From positions 248,001 through 312,000 of the forward strand of contig JACJYH010000003.1 of assembly GCA_020636195.1 (NCBI GenBank): a DNA stretch of 64,000 bases. The letters are read 5' to 3'. The notes below the pieces were generated by a model. It was given only the letters and a program-made list of their open reading frames with translations, was not told where the DNA came from and made no database searches. Made by a program: the position numbers and the translations under genes. Shown here in pieces: positions 61,398-64,000 of this stretch; within the stretch, counting starts at the first letter, position 1, and each line of letters begins with the position of its first letter. Source of the stretch: Lewinellaceae bacterium (GTDB lineage Bacteria > Bacteroidota > Bacteroidia > Chitinophagales > Saprospiraceae).

Positions 61398-64000
61398 ATG
61401 ATATCAGCACGATACAATCCCAAAGATGTAGAAGAACGATGGTATGATGAGTGGGAATCAAAAGGATATTTCAAATCTAATCCCGATGATCGTGAAGCCT
61501 TTTCTATCGTGATTCCACCGCCAAACGTAACAGGTGTTTTACACATGGGACACATGTTGAATAATACCATTCAAGATATTTTAATCAGAAAAGCACGACA
61601 AGAAGGAAAAAATGCTTGTTGGGTTCCCGGAACAGATCACGCCTCCATCGCTACTGAAGCGAAAGTTGTCAAGATGCTGAGAGAAAAAGGAATTAAAAAA
61701 AGCGACCTATCCAGAGAAGAGTTTTTGAACTATGCATGGCAATGGAAAGAAGAGTATGGTGGCATCATATTGAAACAATTGCGCAAATTGGGTGCTTCTT
61801 GTGATTGGGATAGGACAGCATTCACAATGGATGAAGTGAGAAGTAAAGCGGTCTATAAGGCATTCGTTGATCTTTATAGGAAAAACAAATTATATCGGGG
61901 CAATAGGATGGTCAACTGGGATCCCGAAGCTAAGACTGTTCTTTCAAATGAAGAAGTCATTTTTGGATTAGAACAATCAAAACTTTACCACGTCAGGTAT
62001 CAAATTGTGGGTACTGAAGCGTATGTCACCATTGCCACCACAAGGCCAGAAACTATACCGGGTGATACAGCAATCGCAGTGCATCCGGATGATGAAAGAT
62101 ACGCATGGTTGAAAGGTAAAAAAGCCATAGTACCTATTATTAATAGAGAAATACCAATCATTTTTGACGATTATGTTGATCGTGAGTTTGGAACCGGAGC
62201 ACTGAAGGTAACTCCTGCTCATGATGTCAATGATCACGAGATAGGAAAAAGACATCAGCTGGAAATTATTGATATTTTCAATCCTGATGGTACAATGAGT
62301 GACGATGCCACAGTTTATTTGGGTGAGGATCGATTCGTTGTGAGAAAGAAATTCTCAAAGGATTTAGAAGAAGCCGGACATATCGTCAATATAGAAGATT
62401 ACCAAAACAATGTAGGAAGATCTGAACGTACCAATGCCGTTGTAGAACCTAGATTATCATTGCAGTGGTATGTTGACATGGGCACTTTGTCTGATCCCGC
62501 ATTGAAAGCCGTAATGGATGATGTAGTTGAGTTTTTTCCCAAAAGTCAAAAAAATATTTACAGGCACTGGATGGAAAACATCAAAGATTGGTGTATATCT
62601 CGCCAGCTTTGGTGGGGACATAGGATTCCGGCATGGTATTTTGAAGATCAAGTTTTTGTGGCTGAAACCGCAAAAGAAGCATTCAAACTTGCACAGAAGA
62701 CTTTTCCCACCATTCAAAAAGAGCAATTAATCCAAGATGAAGACGTGCTGGATACGTGGTTCTCTTCATGGCTGTGGCCGATTAGTGTCTTTGATGGATT
62801 CGAAGACAAAGAAGTTCTAAATTATTATTATCCCACATCTGTATTAGTGACGGGATGGGACATCATCTTTTTGTGGGTAGCTAGGATGGTCATGGCCGGA
62901 TATGAGTGGACAGGAACATTTCCCTTTGAAAAAGTGTATTTCACCGGAATGGTACGGGACAAACAGCGGCGCAAGATGTCAAAACAACTCGGCAACAGTC
63001 CCGATGCCCTACAATTAATCGCTGATTATGGAGCAGATGGTGTCAGATTCGGAATGATGAGTTGTTCTCCAGCTGGTGGTGATTTACTCTTCGATGAAAA
63101 ACTTGTAGAACAAGGAAGAAATTTCTGTAATAAAATGTGGAATGCCCTCAGACTGCTCAAAAGCTGGGAGACGGAAAACGAAAATCCACAAAGCGATAAA
63201 GACAGATTAGCTGGTCAATGGATGATGTCTATGATTGCATCCACACAAGAAGAGTTGGTGCGAGATTACAAAGATTTCCGACTTTCAGAAGGGCTTATGA
63301 AGCTGTATAATCTCATATGGAATGAGTACTGCTCTTGGTACTTGGAAATGATCAAACCGCAGTTTGGTGAAAAAATTCATGAAAATACGTATCAAGAAGC
63401 GATTGATGCATTCAGTCAGCTCTGCAGTATATTGCACCCATTCATGCCATTTATCACAGAAGAGATATGGCATTTGCTGAAAGATAGAAGCGCAGGGGAA
63501 GATTGTATCATCTCAACACTAAAGATAGAAAAGCAGGACAACAATGATGTTCAGAAATACATCAATACAGCGAAGGATATCATCACTTCAGTCAGGGAAA
63601 TCAGACAAAAACAGGCTATAAAAATGAAGGACGAACTTCAGCTTTACATTTTGAAAACTGAAGGTGTCGATAAACTGATTGCGCTCAATGGGTGGGAAGA
63701 TATCGTTAAAAAACTAGCAATACTTGATGATATAATTATTTCGGATGATCTGAATATCAATGGAATAAGTTTTATTTCAGGTACAGAAAAATGCATGATA
63801 CAAATACATCAAGAGTTGGATATCGAAGGCGAACTGATTTCATTACAAAAAGATCTAGATTATCAACAAGGGTTTGTAGATTCTGTGACAAAAAAACTGT
63901 CAAATGAGAGATTTGTGCAGAATGCTAAACCGGAAATAGTGGAAAAAGAACAGGCTAAACTCGCTGATGGACAGGAACGAATAAAGATTTTGACGGAAGA
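61398..64000 (+). CDS. valS: Valyl-tRNA synthetase, 3' end beyond the window
   Basis: The frame is open from ATG 61398 to the window edge (867 codons), so nearly the whole enzyme is present. The class I HIGH motif is HMGH (residues 49-52) in PPPNVTGVLHMGH; KMSKS appears as KMSKQ at 526-530; the editing domain has TTRPETIPGDTAIAVHP; the WFSSWLWP and GWDIIFLWVARM blocks are typical of ValS. The C-terminal coiled coil is under way at the edge (KLADGQERIKILTEE). Nine bases separate it from the phosphatase gene. Confidence 0.95.
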   Translation, partial: MISARYNPKDVEERWYDEWESKGYFKSNPDDREAFSIVIPPPNVTGVLHMGHMLNNTIQDILIRKARQEGKNACWVPGTDHASIATEAKVVKMLREKGIKKSDLSREEFLNYAWQWKEEYGGIILKQLRKLGASCDWDRTAFTMDEVRSKAVYKAFVDLYRKNKLYRGNRMVNWDPEAKTVLSNEEVIFGLEQSKLYHVRYQIVGTEAYVTIATTRPETIPGDTAIAVHPDDERYAWLKGKKAIVPIINREIPIIFDDYVDREFGTGALKVTPAHDVNDHEIGKRHQLEIIDIFNPDGTMSDDATVYLGEDRFVVRKKFSKDLEEAGHIVNIEDYQNNVGRSERTNAVVEPRLSLQWYVDMGTLSDPALKAVMDDVVEFFPKSQKNIYRHWMENIKDWCISRQLWWGHRIPAWYFEDQVFVAETAKEAFKLAQKTFPTIQKEQLIQDEDVLDTWFSSWLWPISVFDGFEDKEVLNYYYPTSVLVTGWDIIFLWVARMVMAGYEWTGTFPFEKVYFTGMVRDKQRRKMSKQLGNSPDALQLIADYGADGVRFGMMSCSPAGGDLLFDEKLVEQGRNFCNKMWNALRLLKSWETENENPQSDKDRLAGQWMMSMIASTQEELVRDYKDFRLSEGLMKLYNLIWNEYCSWYLEMIKPQFGEKIHENTYQEAIDAFSQLCSILHPFMPFITEEIWHLLKDRSAGEDCIISTLKIEKQDNNDVQKYINTAKDIITSVREIRQKQAIKMKDELQLYILKTEGVDKLIALNGWEDIVKKLAILDDIIISDDLNINGISFISGTEKCMIQIHQELDIEGELISLQKDLDYQQGFVDSVTKKLSNERFVQNAKPEIVEKEQAKLADGQERIKILTE

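Noticed and set aside
1..64000. tRNA, rRNA, CRISPR arrays, prophage structural genes or a transposase gene
   Set aside because: I looked for cloverleaf-like segments, spaced short repeats, capsid or tail genes and DDE/IstA-type proteins and found none that I could support.

Overview
The window is low-GC chromosomal DNA from a member of the Bacteroidota. The evidence is a SusC/SusD pair, a type IX secretion C-terminal sorting domain, a futalosine-pathway mqnA, DUF4175 and DUF2279 proteins, and many copies of the phylum-specific promoter -7 box TAnnTTTG just upstream of genes on both strands. The gene set (lysA beside valS, a B-type succinate dehydrogenase, large DUF4175 and CHAT proteins) would fit a Saprospiria- or Chitinophagales-like lineage, but the sequence alone does not fix the rank.

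Layout. 1-1,950: an ABC exporter pair and a methyltransferase. 1,994-8,458: a SusCD-type outer-membrane uptake operon with two accessory lipoproteins and no enzyme. 8,676-19,315: mostly housekeeping genes (HAD phosphatase, UDP-glucuronate decarboxylase, ftsX, mqnA, nitrilase-type amidase, quinol monooxygenase-like protein, rnpA) plus a haem-receptor-like TonB-dependent receptor broken by a one-base frameshift. 19,444-22,541: a 3.1 kb accessory island bracketed by 77-bp direct repeats. 22,753-34,754: an EreA/ChaN-like protein, a POT peptide transporter, a 2-oxoacid dehydrogenase E2, an OmpA/PD40 protein overlapping a methylmalonyl-CoA mutase large subunit, and small membrane or ligand-binding proteins. 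35,155-38,115: a secreted esterase-like protein with three near-identical N-terminal modules and a T9SS tail. 38,355-47,184: DUF4175, RsbW-like kinase, ybeY, deoD, polyprenol-phosphate mannosyltransferase, Nudix, pyrE, M42 peptidase, DinB. 47,362-54,635: a frameshifted lysin-like gene, a 1,786-residue protein combining two alpha/beta hydrolases with a caspase-like CHAT domain, and an outer-membrane protein interrupted by a stop. 54,726-64,000: sdhCAB, DUF2279, lysA, a histidine phosphatase and valS, which runs off the end.

The most unusual region is the island at 19.4-22.5 kb. Read on the minus strand it repeats one plan twice: a conserved promoter/leader element with a small ORF, then variable cargo (a 219-aa unknown protein in one unit, a DUF2188 protein plus a 217-aa FINCPFD protein in the other), then an attC-like imperfect hairpin 10-14 bases after the cargo stop codon, then a 5' fragment of a DUF1648 membrane-protein gene. 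The hairpin arms differ between copies but keep pairing. This resembles an integron-type cassette array without an integrase in the window, with a MITE-like element and IS21-end-like repeats at its edges.

The second notable locus is the hydrolase-hydrolase-CHAT protein at 48,130-53,490. Its architecture suggests a protease-regulated lipase or effector, possibly defensive.

Three genes (receptor, lysin-like, outer-membrane protein) carry single disruptions. Because two are one-base deletions, assembly error must be excluded before calling them decayed.
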